Shown: positions 44,879 through 53,332 of the stretch, one piece after another
Layout: every line of letters begins with the position of its first letter
Position numbering within the stretch: position 1 is the stretch's first letter
Source of the DNA: Caviibacter abscessus
GTDB taxonomy: Bacteria > Fusobacteriota > Fusobacteriia > Fusobacteriales > Leptotrichiaceae
Assembly (NCBI RefSeq): GCF_001517835.1
Contig: NZ_LOQG01000001.1
Coordinates: 186,001-250,000, forward strand
Length of the DNA stretch: 64,000 nt
Reading direction: 5' to 3'
Notes under the pieces: generated by a model
Told to the model about the DNA's origin: nothing
The model's input: the letters and a program-made list of their open reading frames with translations, nothing else
The model's database searches: none
Position numbers and translations under genes: made by a program

Positions 44879-46363
44879 TTATTGTATATTATTTCTATTT
44901 TTATATTCTTCATAATCTTCAGTTATTAAAAAATAATTTTCTTTGTCTTTTAAATATTGTAATTGTGGTATAAGAACTAATATTATAACTATTATACCAA
45001 CACCTAAATAGCTTAAATATTTCATTATAACTGTAAATACAGGCCATACTACTGCCCAGTCCCACATTCCAAGATATCCTCCATATGCTGCCATTCCAAC
45101 AAAACTTGCAATAAATGCAGAACCAAATACTTGACATATACCTGAAATAAATGGAAATATTAATGTTGCTTTTAATCCACCTTTACTATTTGCATGTACT
45201 CCAATTGTTGCATTATCAAAGAATACAGGAACGAATCCTGCAACAACTAATACTGGACTCTTAAGTAATATCAATGCTACTATTGCTATAAATTGTCCTA
45301 ATGCTCCTGCTAAAAATCCTAAAGTTATTGCATTTGGAGACCCAAAATTATATGAAATAGCACAATCTACTCCTGGAACTGCACCAGGTAATAATTTATC
45401 TGATATTCCTTTAAACGATTGTGTTAATTCCGCTATAAATGTTCTAACACCAAGTTGTAATATTGCAAGATAAACTGCAAAATGTAAACAAGTTTCTATA
45501 ATATAGAATAAGAAATTAGCATTTGGTTTCATAAATTTAGCTTCTACTAAGAAAGGTTTCCCTAATGCTGCAAGTATTCCACCAAAGAAAATTAACATTA
45601 ATATCCCTGTTGAAACCATATTATCGTTAAATATAGACATAAATCCAGGTAAATTTATATCTTCTATTTTTTTACTTGAAGTTCTTCCAGCTTTTTTATC
45701 AGCTTTAGCCATTTTATCTGCAAGATAAGTAAATAATGCTACTCCAAACATTTGTTGATGAGCTATTGTAAATCCTGCACCATCTGTAAGTTCTTGAGAA
45801 TATTTTACTAATAAATTTGAACCAACAGCCCAATATAAACCTAAAAGTACAGCCATAATTACCATAATTTTAACATCATTTGTTATTAAACCTGGTAATG
45901 CAAACAATATTAACCAATATGCTGTTGCTGCTTGTTGTAACTGTACATGCCCTGTTGTAAACACTGCTCTTAATTTAGTATATTTTGAAAATCTAACTAA
46001 TAATAAATTAGTGATAAATGCAATTGCTAGAAGTAATACTACACCTGAAAATCCTTTTCCAAATACTTCTTGAACCCCATTTTCAACCGCATTTTGACCA
46101 AAATAAGGATCGATAACCATAGCATCTAATTGAAATCTTTGTTTTAGTCCTACTAAAATAGGTCTAAAGTTTTTTACCAGTCCACCTGAACCAACTGATA
46201 AAATAAAATATCCAATTATTGCTTTTAAAGTTCCACCTAAAGTTTCATACCAAGATTTCTTTAATAAAAGATATCCTATTAAAACCATAAATCCAATAAA
46301 GAATGCAGGTTTTGTCAAAATATTTGAATAAAAAAATGTCCAAACAATTGATAAAATATTCAT
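44879..46363 (-). CDS. ulaA: Ascorbate PTS EIIC permease
   Basis: UlaA is the membrane channel that imports L-ascorbate as it is phosphorylated. The 494-residue protein has about eleven membrane segments and family blocks KAIIGYFILSVGSGGLV, GHVQLQQAATAYWL, ELTDGAGFTIAHQQMFGV and GVDCAISYNFGSPNAITLGF. Length and order are typical. It sits between ulaC and ulaB, so all three PTS parts are co-expressed. Confidence 0.94.
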   Translation of the reverse strand: MNILSIVWTFFYSNILTKPAFFIGFMVLIGYLLLKKSWYETLGGTLKAIIGYFILSVGSGGLVKNFRPILVGLKQRFQLDAMVIDPYFGQNAVENGVQEVFGKGFSGVVLLLAIAFITNLLLVRFSKYTKLRAVFTTGHVQLQQAATAYWLILFALPGLITNDVKIMVIMAVLLGLYWAVGSNLLVKYSQELTDGAGFTIAHQQMFGVALFTYLADKMAKADKKAGRTSSKKIEDINLPGFMSIFNDNMVSTGILMLIFFGGILAALGKPFLVEAKFMKPNANFLFYIIETCLHFAVYLAILQLGVRTFIAELTQSFKGISDKLLPGAVPGVDCAISYNFGSPNAITLGFLAGALGQFIAIVALILLKSPVLVVAGFVPVFFDNATIGVHANSKGGLKATLIFPFISGICQVFGSAFIASFVGMAAYGGYLGMWDWAVVWPVFTVIMKYLSYLGVGIIVIILVLIPQLQYLKDKENYFLITEDYEEYKNRNNIQ

Positions 46364-46371
46364 ATTTCCTC

Positions 46372-46818
46372 CTATATATTATATTTCTCAAATAATTTTT
46401 TTAAATCTTCTATATTTTTTACAGTAAATAATTCTTCTTTCAATTTATCATTAACTAATACTTCCATTAATTTTTGAATATTTTCAATATGAATTTCTGG
46501 ATCTTTTGAAGCTAACGTGAAAAATAAAGTAGCTTCATTTTCATCGTCAAAATTTACTGCTTTTTCAAATTTTGTAAATGCTATTTCTGTTTTAAATACA
46601 TTTGCACCTTGTTGAGTTGAATGTGGCATTGCAATTCCTGGTTCTATTACTATATATGGTCCATATTCTTTGACACATTTTATCAACTCTTTACTGTATT
46701 CAGAGCTTACAGCTCCATTTTTTTCTAATGATTCACAACTTTTTATTATAGCGTCTTCCCAATCTTTTGCACTTTCATAAAAGCTATAATATTTTTTTTC
46801 AATTATATCTCTTAACAT
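46372..46818 (-). CDS. ulaC: Ascorbate PTS EIIA component
   Basis: EIIA of the mannitol/fructose type, accepting phosphate from HPr on the histidine in PGIAMPHSTQQGANVF (His about 65). From ATG 46818, preceded by ATAGGAGTGTAT, it has 148 residues. A longer reading would add 16 residues with no ribosome site. It is the first gene of the PTS unit; the upstream region has TATAAT (minus strand) and the shared ascorbate motif. Confidence 0.9.
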   Translation of the reverse strand: MLRDIIEKKYYSFYESAKDWEDAIIKSCESLEKNGAVSSEYSKELIKCVKEYGPYIVIEPGIAMPHSTQQGANVFKTEIAFTKFEKAVNFDDENEATLFFTLASKDPEIHIENIQKLMEVLVNDKLKEELFTVKNIEDLKKLFEKYNI

Positions 46819-46893
46819 ATACACTCCTATACTTAAGATAATAAAAAAAGGTTTATACACATACACATCAAAAAACTGACGCCTTATATTATA

Positions 46894-46933
46894 AACCGTT
46901 CCAAATTAAATATTGTAAGTAAATAAATTTTTT
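46894..46933. promoter_or_regulatory. Motif upstream of ulaC, shared with ulaG
   Basis: On the minus strand AAAAAATTTATTTACTTACA (46914-46933) and GGAACGGTT (around 46894-46902) run into TATAAT. The same two elements, in a different order, occur at 41808-41841 before ulaG. Confidence 0.45.
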
Positions 46934-46989
46934 ATACTAAAGTCTACCTTATTTTTTTATTTTGTCAATATGCTTTACGTAAAAAAATT

Positions 46990-47664
46990 TTATATATTTT
47001 CAATTTGCCAATTAATTGGCTCTTTACCTAATTTTATCAAAATTTCATTTATTTTTTTAAAATGATTACAACCAAAAAATCCACGACTAGCAGATAATGG
47101 ACTTGGATGTGGAGCTTCAAGTATAAAATGTTTAGGATTTGTTATTAACATTTTTTTATTTCTTGCATTTGCACCCCATAAAACAAATATTACTGGCTCA
47201 TTTCTATCATTTAAGTAAGAAATTATACTGTCTGTAAATATTTCCCATCCTCTGTTTTTATGTGAATTTGCCTCGTGTGCTCTTACGGTAAGTGCCGTAT
47301 TAAGTAACAATATTCCTTGATTAGCCCATGAAATTAAATAACCATTATTTGGAATATAGCAACCCAACTCCTGGTTTAATTCTTTATACATATTAAGTAA
47401 TGATGGTGGTATTGCAACATTAGGTTTTACTGAAAATGCCAGTCCATGTGCCTGATTATCATCATGGTATGGATCTTGACCTAAAATAACTACTTTTGTA
47501 TCTTTATAAGTTGTTAATTTTAAAGCATTAAAAATATCATTCATATGTGGAAATATCTTATAATTTGAATATTCTTTTTTTAGAAACTCTCTTAGAGTTA
47601 AATAATATTTTTTTGGAAATTCATCTTTTAATATATCGTCCCAATCGTTATTTAGTTTAACCAT
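46990..47664 (-). CDS. ung: Uracil-DNA glycosylase (family 1)
   Basis: Ung removes uracil from DNA. The 224-residue protein has all canonical motifs: GQDPYHDD near residue 61 with the catalytic aspartate, [23 protein letters not shown] and [10 protein letters not shown] with the catalytic histidine. It stands alone between the ascorbate operon and the element region. It is the standard counterpart of the altered UDG-like domain encoded at 32265-33881. Confidence 0.96.
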   Translation of the reverse strand: MVKLNNDWDDILKDEFPKKYYLTLREFLKKEYSNYKIFPHMNDIFNALKLTTYKDTKVVILGQDPYHDDNQAHGLAFSVKPNVAIPPSLLNMYKELNQELGCYIPNNGYLISWANQGILLLNTALTVRAHEANSHKNRGWEIFTDSIISYLNDRNEPVIFVLWGANARNKKMLITNPKHFILEAPHPSPLSASRGFFGCNHFKKINEILIKLGKEPINWQIENI

Positions 47665-47711
47665 CTTACCTCCTTAAAGTTAATATTAATTTATAAAATT
47701 ATACCATAATA

Positions 47712-47742
47712 CATAAAAAAAACACACTAATTTTTAGTGTGC
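47712..47742 (-). terminator. Hairpin with T-tract upstream of ung
   Basis: A perfect 8-bp stem (47723-47730 with 47734-47741), loop TTT, is followed on the minus strand by eight T. It is read leftward and lies between the ABC fragment and ung. The stretch 47743-47862 holds no supported gene. Confidence 0.7.
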
Positions 47743-47862
47743 TTAGTTTGAATTGAAAAACATGATTATTTATATATTTACTACATTGTAAGTATAACAT
47801 TCGTTCCTTAGAATTTCCTTATAATTACATTATAATTTTATTAGTTTATGTATGTCATATCT

Positions 47863-47906
47863 AAAAAAATCGTCATCTGCTTATATAGCTCGTAACGATT
47901 TTTTAT
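47863..47906 (-). terminator. Probable terminator after the chimeric ABC ATPase
   Basis: AAAATCGT (47866-47873) pairs with ACGATTTT (47895-47902) around a 21-base loop, with T-rich flanks. Confidence 0.55.
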
Positions 47907-47919
47907 TTATTATTCTATT

Positions 47920-48540
47920 TTACACGTATTTTGTTATTTCAATAATTTCATAAAATTTAGATTTTAGACTTTCATCTAAATGATGTGTTATCATTATTAC
48001 TGTTTTATTATTATTTTTTAGTATGATATCTTCAATTATACCTCTATTTTCAAAATCTATATTTGCAGTTGCTTCGTCTAATATTAATAATCTTTTATCT
48101 GATAATAATAATTTTGCTATATTTATTCTCTGTTTTTGACCTGTTGATATATTTGTTTCATCTAATTCTTTTTCTTTGTCTATATCACTAAGTTTTAGTG
48201 TATCTATTATTTCATCAATATTTTTATCATCTATTGATCCATATAAATTTATATTTTCTTTTATATTAGTTAAAAATACTATATTGTCAGAGTTTACATA
48301 TGATATATTTGAAAATATACTTTCTTTTGATATTTCTTTTATGTCTATGTCATTTATTAGTATTTGTCCTTCATAATTTTCAATATATCCAAGTAATAAA
48401 TTTACTAAAGTACTTTTTCCGCTACCCGAAGTTCCACAAACCAAAGCTATCTGACCTGACTTAATTTTTATGTTTATATTTTGAATGGAGTATTTTTTTT
48501 GTTCTGCATATCTAAATGATACATTTTTAAATTCGATCAT
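47920..48540 (-). CDS. Chimeric ABC ATPase fragment
   Basis: The 206-residue frame encodes a nucleotide-binding domain. Residues about 1-45 (MIEFKNVSFRYAEQKKYSIQ to the Walker A GTSGSGKST) look like an ECF transporter ATPase, in keeping with the ECF T and S remnants upstream. After the Walker A the protein resembles the C-terminal domain of an ABC exporter (ENINLYGS, signature NISTGQKQRIN, Walker B LLILDEATANID) and codon use is again native AT-rich. A recombination or deletion between two Walker A sequences would explain it. Normal ECF ATPases are about 280 or 500 residues. Function is doubtful. Confidence 0.65.
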   Translation of the reverse strand: MIEFKNVSFRYAEQKKYSIQNINIKIKSGQIALVCGTSGSGKSTLVNLLLGYIENYEGQILINDIDIKEISKESIFSNISYVNSDNIVFLTNIKENINLYGSIDDKNIDEIIDTLKLSDIDKEKELDETNISTGQKQRINIAKLLLSDKRLLILDEATANIDFENRGIIEDIILKNNNKTVIMITHHLDESLKSKFYEIIEITKYV

Positions 48541-48613
48541 ACTTCGCTCCTAAAAAAAATAAAAACAACCCAACATAAGCTCGCAAGTAAAAGCAGAAAA
48601 TAATCTATTTTTT

Positions 48614-49265
48614 TTAGTCCGATTTTGCAAATATTAGTTCTTTTAATCGGAGCTCCAACCCTCTTGTCAAAGCTGATGCAGATAATTCCTCGCCAATTTT
48701 TGTTACAGATATTAGCAAAGGAACTAATCTATACTCAATCATTTCTATTGGACTCTTCCTTATTGTTACACCTTTTATTTTCATGGCATTTTGTATAGAA
48801 ATATATTCTTCTTTTACTGTTGGAAAAAATCTAAATACTACCGAAAACGGAATAATGATTTTATATGACACTTTAAGTTTTTCCATAGCTGCGATAAATT
48901 CACTAACAGAAGTGGTACTGATTAAATAGTAACCCATAATAAATCCCGGCCAATATATTTGTATATATTCCTACTGTTGCTAATACCAAAAAACTCAAAA
49001 ATCCTGTCGTATAAGGTAAAACAACAAAATTTAATGCAAATATAATCAAATACAATATCAAAAATCTTATAGCTGCTTTACCTTTTTTAGAAATAAATAG
49101 TGCAATAAAGGGCAGAACCATTAAAAGATGCCGCAAATAAAACATAGCACCATGACTGCTTCCAGTAGCCATGATGCTCGTTACAGTTACCATAAGAAAA
49201 ATTTTTGTGCGTGGATCTACTGTAATATATGATGGTTTATATCTAACTACTGTTTCCTCCATCAT
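48614..49265 (-). pseudogene. ECF transporter T component (EcfT/CbiQ-like), frameshifted
   Basis: The first 105 codons from 49265 encode the N-terminal half (PSYITVDPRTKIFLMV, LMVLPFIALF), then the frame shifts near 48945. The second part reads GFIMGYYLISTTSVSEFIAAM, FFPTVKEEYISIQNAMKIKG (the coupling helix region) and ELSASALTRGLELR. The two halves join naturally if one base is removed at ATTGGCCGGG. EcfT is the membrane coupling subunit for vitamin or metal uptake. It overlaps the S-component remnant at TAATGATG, as in a normal ECF operon. Broken, so not functional as read. Confidence 0.75.
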
Positions 49266-49759
49266 TACACTATTCCTGCTTTTTTAAGATGCTTTTTTAG
49301 AATACTCTTTCCTAATAGCGAACCTAAAAACAAATAATAAACAGCACAGGAATAATCCAATATGGCGTATACATACGCAACGATTCTGCATATACTTTAC
49401 CATACGCTATATCCAATAGAAATATATTTCCATTGTTCATATTTACCTTTTTTTATTATCAAATCTCCTAAAAATCCAAAGATAATCCCAAAAGCGAGGA
49501 CAACTATGCCACCACCCATTAGCATATAAAGAAGACCTAATAATATTCCTGTTATTGAAATTACACCAAACTTCTTGACCTTAACTATATAGAATATGCT
49601 TGGTATACCACAAACTAATGGGCATAAAAAAACTAATAGTAAATTAAATATTGGAATATACCCTAACATTGAAACAGCAAATTCAATCATAAAATACACT
49701 ACTGTAAAAATTCCAATATTAATCAAGTCCTTTGCTTCAAGTTTATTTTGTTTTTCCAT
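49265..49759 (-). pseudogene. MptD-like ECF transporter S component, degraded
   Basis: From ATG 49759 (ribosome site GAGGTGAGATAT) 120 codons read KQNKLEAKDLINIGIFTVVY, IPIFNLLLVFLCPLVCGIPS and GGGIVVLAFGIIFGFLGDLI, typical of the MptD family of small substrate-binding membrane proteins. A TAA interrupts after YSVW (about 49397). Beyond it the expected AYGKVYAESLRMYTP segment is in another frame, and the C-terminal FLGSLLGKSILKKHLKKAGIV returns in the first frame, ending TAA at 49265-49267. About 30 family residues are missing. The gene has lost bases in more than one place. Confidence 0.7.
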
Positions 49760-49862
49760 ATATCTCACCTCATCCATATAATATTGTTAGCTAATACTAA
49801 TTTTAATTATGATAGCATTTATCATTTTTCCTTTCCACCCCAAAAAGCCCTATATCGCTCTA

Positions 49863-50081
49863 AATGGTTTGTTTTTTATAAAACAAACCATTCCTAAAAG
49901 ATTTATAAAAGCTACTACTTATGATATAATTATAATAATAATTTGCTTAATGCTTGCTACAAATCATTCTTTTGTAGCAAGCACAGTAAGTGTACGGACA
50001 CTTACGAAAAAATTGATGAAGCAGCCCTCTGGGATCTGCTTCTTTTTTTATCAATTTTTAACTTGTTAGGGTGTACCCTAA
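49863..50081. other. Cluster of inverted repeats, candidate oriT region
   Basis: Four perfect inverted repeats precede mobC: a 13-bp pair at 49863-49875/49880-49892, a 12-bp pair at 49952-49963/49971-49982, GTAAGTGT-ACGG-ACACTTAC at 49986-50005, and TTAGGGT-GT-ACCCTAA at 50066-50081. A terminator lies between the last two. Dense hairpins directly before mobC and the relaxase gene are typical of a transfer origin. The nick site is not identified. Confidence 0.55.
50018..50049 (+). terminator. Hairpin and T-tract ahead of mobC
   Basis: GAAGCAG (50018-50024) pairs with CTGCTTC (50036-50042), followed by seven T. It ends 65 bases before mobC and may act as an attenuator or end a leader transcript. 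Confidence 0.65.
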
Positions 50082-50114
50082 GACCCCGAAATAAATTCAA
50101 AGGAGGATTTACCT

Positions 50115-50465
50115 ATGGCAAATAGAATACGAAATGAAAGACTTGAAATTAAATTAACCGAAGAAGAAAAGGCTCTTTTTGAGGAGAAAAGAAAACTTGC
50201 TAAATGCAGAAATATGAGCCATTTCATTCGCAAGTGCGTTTTAGAAAAGGAAATTTATCAAGTAGATTTGGAACCGTTCAGAGATTTACAAGGCTTGCTT
50301 TCCAACGCTACAAGCAACATCAATCAGATTGCAAAGCGTTTAAATTCCACCGGCATAATCTATAAAGACGATATAAACGATATGAAAAAGCAGATTGAAT
50401 ATTTCTCAAAAGAACTGTGGCAGATACATTCTCTACTTCTTAACAGAACTTCCGGAGGTGATTAA
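50115..50465 (+). CDS. mobC: MobC-like relaxosome protein
   Basis: The 116-residue protein has an N-terminal ribbon-helix-helix (RIRNERLEIKLTEEEKALF) and the MobC C-terminal region SHFIRKCVLEKEIYQVDLE and LLSNATSNINQIAKRLNSTG. It helps the relaxase open DNA at oriT. The ATG follows AAAGGAGGATTTACCT. It starts six bases before the relaxase gene and directly after the inverted-repeat cluster, as in Firmicutes mobilizable elements. Confidence 0.85.
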   Translation: MANRIRNERLEIKLTEEEKALFEEKRKLAKCRNMSHFIRKCVLEKEIYQVDLEPFRDLQGLLSNATSNINQIAKRLNSTGIIYKDDINDMKKQIEYFSKELWQIHSLLLNRTSGGD

Positions 50466-50470
50466 ATTTT

Positions 50471-51802
50471 ATGGCTATCACAAAAATACATCCTATAAAA
50501 TCAACCCTTAATCTTGCCATTTCATATATTGTTAATGGAGAAAAAACAGATGAGCAAATCTTAGTAAGCACTCATAAATGTCATCAGGAAACTGCTCATA
50601 CTCAATTTTTAAGAGCACGAAATGATGCCGGAACAAACGGAACTGTCCTTGCAAGACATCTTATTCAATCCTTTTTACCGGGAGAAGCAACTCCGGAAAT
50701 GGCACATCAAATCGGTCTTGAACTTTGTAAAAAGATATTAAAAGACGAGTACGAATATGTCTTGTCTACCCACATAGATAAAGGGCATATCCACAACCAT
50801 ATCATCTTCAATAATGTAAATATGGTAACGGGTAAATGCTACCAATCCAACAAGAAAAGCTACCACCAAATCAGGTATCAAAGCGATAAGCTATGCAAGG
50901 ATAATAACCTTTCTGTGATTGATGAATTCTACGAGAGCTATAAGAGAAAGTACAAAACAAATGGTAAGTCATGGTATGAAAATGAGCAATCTAAGAAAGG
51001 TACTTCTTGGAAAAGCAGGCTTCAATTTGACATTGATCGTTTGATAAAACAGTCTAATGATTGGGAACAATTTCTAAATAAGATGGCGGAACTTGGTTAT
51101 GAAATAAATCATGGAAAAAATATAGCCTTTAAGCCAAAAGATAAGCAGAGATTTACAAGGGCTAAGACGATTGGTGAGGATTATACCGAAGAAAGACTAA
51201 AAGAGCGTATTACAGAAAATCAAAATATCAAAGCCTCACCTGTCAAAAAGCGAATCGGAAATGTCATCAATATGAATACCAATGCCAAAGTGAAAGAGAG
51301 CAAAGGCTATGAATATTGGGCAACAAAACATAACTTAAATACAATGGCTGAGTCAATTGTTTTCATCAGAGAACATGGCATTAACTCCATTAAACAACTT
51401 GATGAATACATCAGGAAAAGTGCTGAAGAAAGACAAGCCTTACAAGATAAAATCAAAGAAATTGATAAGGACATGCAGCTACTTTCTGATACTATGGAAC
51501 AAGTTCATACTGTTAAAAAAAATCGAGCCTACTACAAAGAATATAAAGCAAATCCTTCTGATAAGGCATTTTTTGAGGAGCATAAGGCTGAAATCACACG
51601 CTACGAAATGGATCTTTCAAAACTAAAAAAATCCTATTCAAAGCTGCCAAATTCAAAGGATATTTTAGATAAACTTGATAAATTGCAAGAAAAAAAGAAT
51701 ACCCTTATGCAAAAGTATTCTTCTACCAAATCTACTATGGACGAGCTTTATCAAATACGAAAGAACTATGGAATTTACATGGGTAAGGAGATGGAAAGAT
51801 AG
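50471..51802 (+). CDS. Relaxase/mobilization nuclease (MobA/VirD2 type)
   Basis: The relaxase nicks oriT and stays joined to the transferred strand. The 443-residue protein begins MAITKIHPIKSTLNLAISYI, has the HUH metal motif HIDKGHIHNHIIFN near residues 95-108, a tyrosine-rich N-terminus, and a coiled-coil C-terminus (about 320-440). Family length ranges from 400 to 600, so it is full or nearly full. GGAGGTGATTAAATTTT precedes the ATG. The stop codon lies in the loop of its terminator. It looks intact although the element around it is not. Confidence 0.88.
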   Translation: MAITKIHPIKSTLNLAISYIVNGEKTDEQILVSTHKCHQETAHTQFLRARNDAGTNGTVLARHLIQSFLPGEATPEMAHQIGLELCKKILKDEYEYVLSTHIDKGHIHNHIIFNNVNMVTGKCYQSNKKSYHQIRYQSDKLCKDNNLSVIDEFYESYKRKYKTNGKSWYENEQSKKGTSWKSRLQFDIDRLIKQSNDWEQFLNKMAELGYEINHGKNIAFKPKDKQRFTRAKTIGEDYTEERLKERITENQNIKASPVKKRIGNVINMNTNAKVKESKGYEYWATKHNLNTMAESIVFIREHGINSIKQLDEYIRKSAEERQALQDKIKEIDKDMQLLSDTMEQVHTVKKNRAYYKEYKANPSDKAFFEEHKAEITRYEMDLSKLKKSYSKLPNSKDILDKLDKLQEKKNTLMQKYSSTKSTMDELYQIRKNYGIYMGKEMER

Positions 51803-51820
51803 CCATCTCCTTATTATTTT
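51787..51820 (+). terminator. Terminator overlapping the relaxase stop codon
   Basis: Perfect 8-bp stem GGAGATGG (51787-51794) with CCATCTCC (51803-51810), with the TAG stop in the loop region and TTATTATTTTT after. Confidence 0.8.
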
Positions 51821-51996
51821 TAATGTTTTTCTAATGTAGCTCCATTTAACCAGCTCCTCAGAGATGCATATCTACTACTATCGCCTTGATCTATAACCCA
51901 AAACTCATAAGTATTTTTACCACTTATCTTTTCATATTCTATGTATGGATAAAGCCCTAAATATTCGAGACCTTTAAATGTACCAGTTTCTTCCAT
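51820..51996 (-). CDS. Small element protein (58 aa), hypothetical
   Basis: ATG 51996 overlaps the repA stop as TAATG and opens a 58-codon frame ending at 51820. The product is soluble and mixed in charge, with GLEYLGLYPYIEYEKI and YEFWVIDQGDSSRYASL. I recognise no domain. Tight overlap with repA and element-like codon use support a real gene carried by the element. Confidence 0.6.
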   Translation of the reverse strand: MEETGTFKGLEYLGLYPYIEYEKISGKNTYEFWVIDQGDSSRYASLRSWLNGATLEKH

Positions 51997-52766
51997 TATA
52001 GATGCTCTCCTTTGTTATATTCCTCCCATGTAGGGATATTGGATGTTTTCTTACTTCCCTGATCTTTATAAAACCAAGAAAGGATTGTTGCTTTATGGTC
52101 TTTATATGTCTTTCCGGTACTTTGAAGATAGGTTGATAATCTCTCAATGTAGTTATCAAGCTCTCCTGCCATTTTGATTTGTAATTCACCTATATCTTCG
52201 TTCTTTAAAAAGACATTTTGAAATGTTCCAAGTCCGTTTTCACCAAAACTATATTTTCTCTTACTATATTTACTCTTATTATTCTCTATATAGTTAGAGT
52301 CAACATTTTGAACTTCCTGAAGTTCATTTTCTTTACTTCTGAGGTTAAAATCTTTTACTTCTGAAGTTAAGTTTTTTGACTTCAAGAGGTCATTTTCTTT
52401 TACCGCTAATATGCTCATAAAATCTTTGACATATATGACATTCGGCTTACCAAGTCCAAGCCTTACTCTTTCAATCAGTCCTATCCCTTTTTTGCTGTCT
52501 AACTCGTCTAATGTTTTTATGGCAGTAGGCTTTGAAATATTTCTTCTTTTCATAATTTCCTCAACTGTGAAATAGATAAATACTCTACCTTCCTTGTCTA
52601 TCCAGTTATTCTTAAATGACATTCCTGTTCGTTTCAAAAGCATGGAATAAAGGATAATTGCTTCAGCAGACAGTCCCCTAAATTCTTCTCCGTCTACCAA
52701 TATTTCAGGCACTTTCAGAAAGTTAAATCGCTCTGCTTCACGATTATAGAAATAGTCAAAGTCCAT
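51996..52766 (-). CDS. Replication initiator protein A, N-terminal family (RepA_N)
   Basis: The 256-residue protein begins MDFDYFYNREAERFNFLKVP and has a winged-helix region with FRGLSAEAIILYSMLLKRTG, GRVFIYFTVEEIMKRRNIS and KPTAIKTLDEL, the RepA_N pattern found in theta plasmids and in Firmicutes conjugative elements. GGAGGTGATTCTGT before the ATG is a near-perfect ribosome site. It probably served autonomous replication of the excised circle. Its C-terminal region ends with SNIPTWEEYNKGEHL. Confidence 0.85.
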   Translation of the reverse strand: MDFDYFYNREAERFNFLKVPEILVDGEEFRGLSAEAIILYSMLLKRTGMSFKNNWIDKEGRVFIYFTVEEIMKRRNISKPTAIKTLDELDSKKGIGLIERVRLGLGKPNVIYVKDFMSILAVKENDLLKSKNLTSEVKDFNLRSKENELQEVQNVDSNYIENNKSKYSKRKYSFGENGLGTFQNVFLKNEDIGELQIKMAGELDNYIERLSTYLQSTGKTYKDHKATILSWFYKDQGSKKTSNIPTWEEYNKGEHL

Positions 52767-52794
52767 ACAGAATCACCTCCCTCCTTAAAAATTT

Positions 52795-52829
52795 GCAAAG
52801 AAAAAGACGATAGTTTTTTCTCTATCGCC
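52795..52829 (-). terminator. Terminator after the CD1845-like gene
   Basis: GACGATAG (52806-52813) pairs with CTATCGCC (52822-52829), and a TTTTTCTTTGC run follows on the minus strand. Confidence 0.7.
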
Positions 52830-52855
52830 TTTGGTAACCATTTTTATGAAATTTT

Positions 52856-53140
52856 TTAGATTGATTTTATTGCTTCATTGATACCTTGTAAAAAAGCTAT
52901 AACTGCTGCTCCAACCATCGGTATTCCGTATGGACTAACTAAGAATCCAATAATCAATGCTTCTATTCCGATGGTAACTTCTTTTTGCAGAAAAGATGCA
53001 ATTGCTCCAAATATGCAAAACATCATCAGCAAATATAGTAGGGCTGTTCCGATACCAAGTAGAAATGTCAGAAATGCTGTGAGGATACTTAACACCAAGC
53101 TGATTGGAAACAAGATTATTTTTACTATCCACCTAATCAT
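52856..53140 (-). CDS. CD1845-like small membrane protein
   Basis: The 94-residue protein has three hydrophobic segments and closely matches a small membrane protein common in Clostridium/Firmicutes conjugative elements (MIRWIVKIILFPISLVLSI, GIGTALLYLLMMF, FLVSPYGIPMVGAAVIAFL). Its function is unknown; a link to the transfer apparatus is possible since it is found with transfer genes. It lies 90 bases upstream of repA on the same strand and three bases after the remnant frame. Confidence 0.75.
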   Translation of the reverse strand: MIRWIVKIILFPISLVLSILTAFLTFLLGIGTALLYLLMMFCIFGAIASFLQKEVTIGIEALIIGFLVSPYGIPMVGAAVIAFLQGINEAIKSI

Positions 53141-53143
53141 TTC

Positions 53144-53332
53144 TTATTCCTCACTTCCCAATTCATTCCTTGTGTCTCCACACACCATATCAATGCAAAC
53201 ATTCACATCAATATAATTTTTTAGGACTTTTTTTCGTCCACCTTCGCCATCTTCTACAAATACATAATGCTTGTAAAACTGCTTAAAATGCAGGATTTTC
53301 ACGATTTCACTCTTTGTATCAACGCTATGCAC
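53144..53332 (-). pseudogene. Frame crossing the element-rlmD junction (element gene remnant)
   Basis: The 62-codon frame starts inside the 3' end of rlmD in another phase and continues into the element, ending with a strongly charged stretch (VFVEDGEGGRKKVLKNYIDV and DMVCGDTRNELGSEE). Only the part left of about 53300 has element-like composition. I read it as the 3' end of an element gene whose beginning was lost when the element joined rlmD. No family is recognised. Confidence 0.45.

Noticed and set aside
47749-47803. 33-codon frame on the minus strand between the ABC fragment and ung
   Set aside because: It would read through a strong terminator hairpin and has no domain character.
48541-48613. 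Left attachment repeat matching the rlmD 3' end
   Set aside because: I looked for the CCACATGTG-like core near the left edge and found no copy.
49809-50125. Plus-strand frames of 86 and 60 codons before mobC
   Set aside because: They run through the hairpin cluster and the terminator, have no ribosome site and no protein-like composition.
51357-51626. 89-codon frame inside the relaxase gene
   Set aside because: It is an alternative frame of the coiled-coil coding part of the relaxase without a start signal.
51974-52189. 71-codon minus-strand frame at the end of repA
   Set aside because: It overlaps the RepA_N gene in another frame; RepA has the ribosome site and family match.
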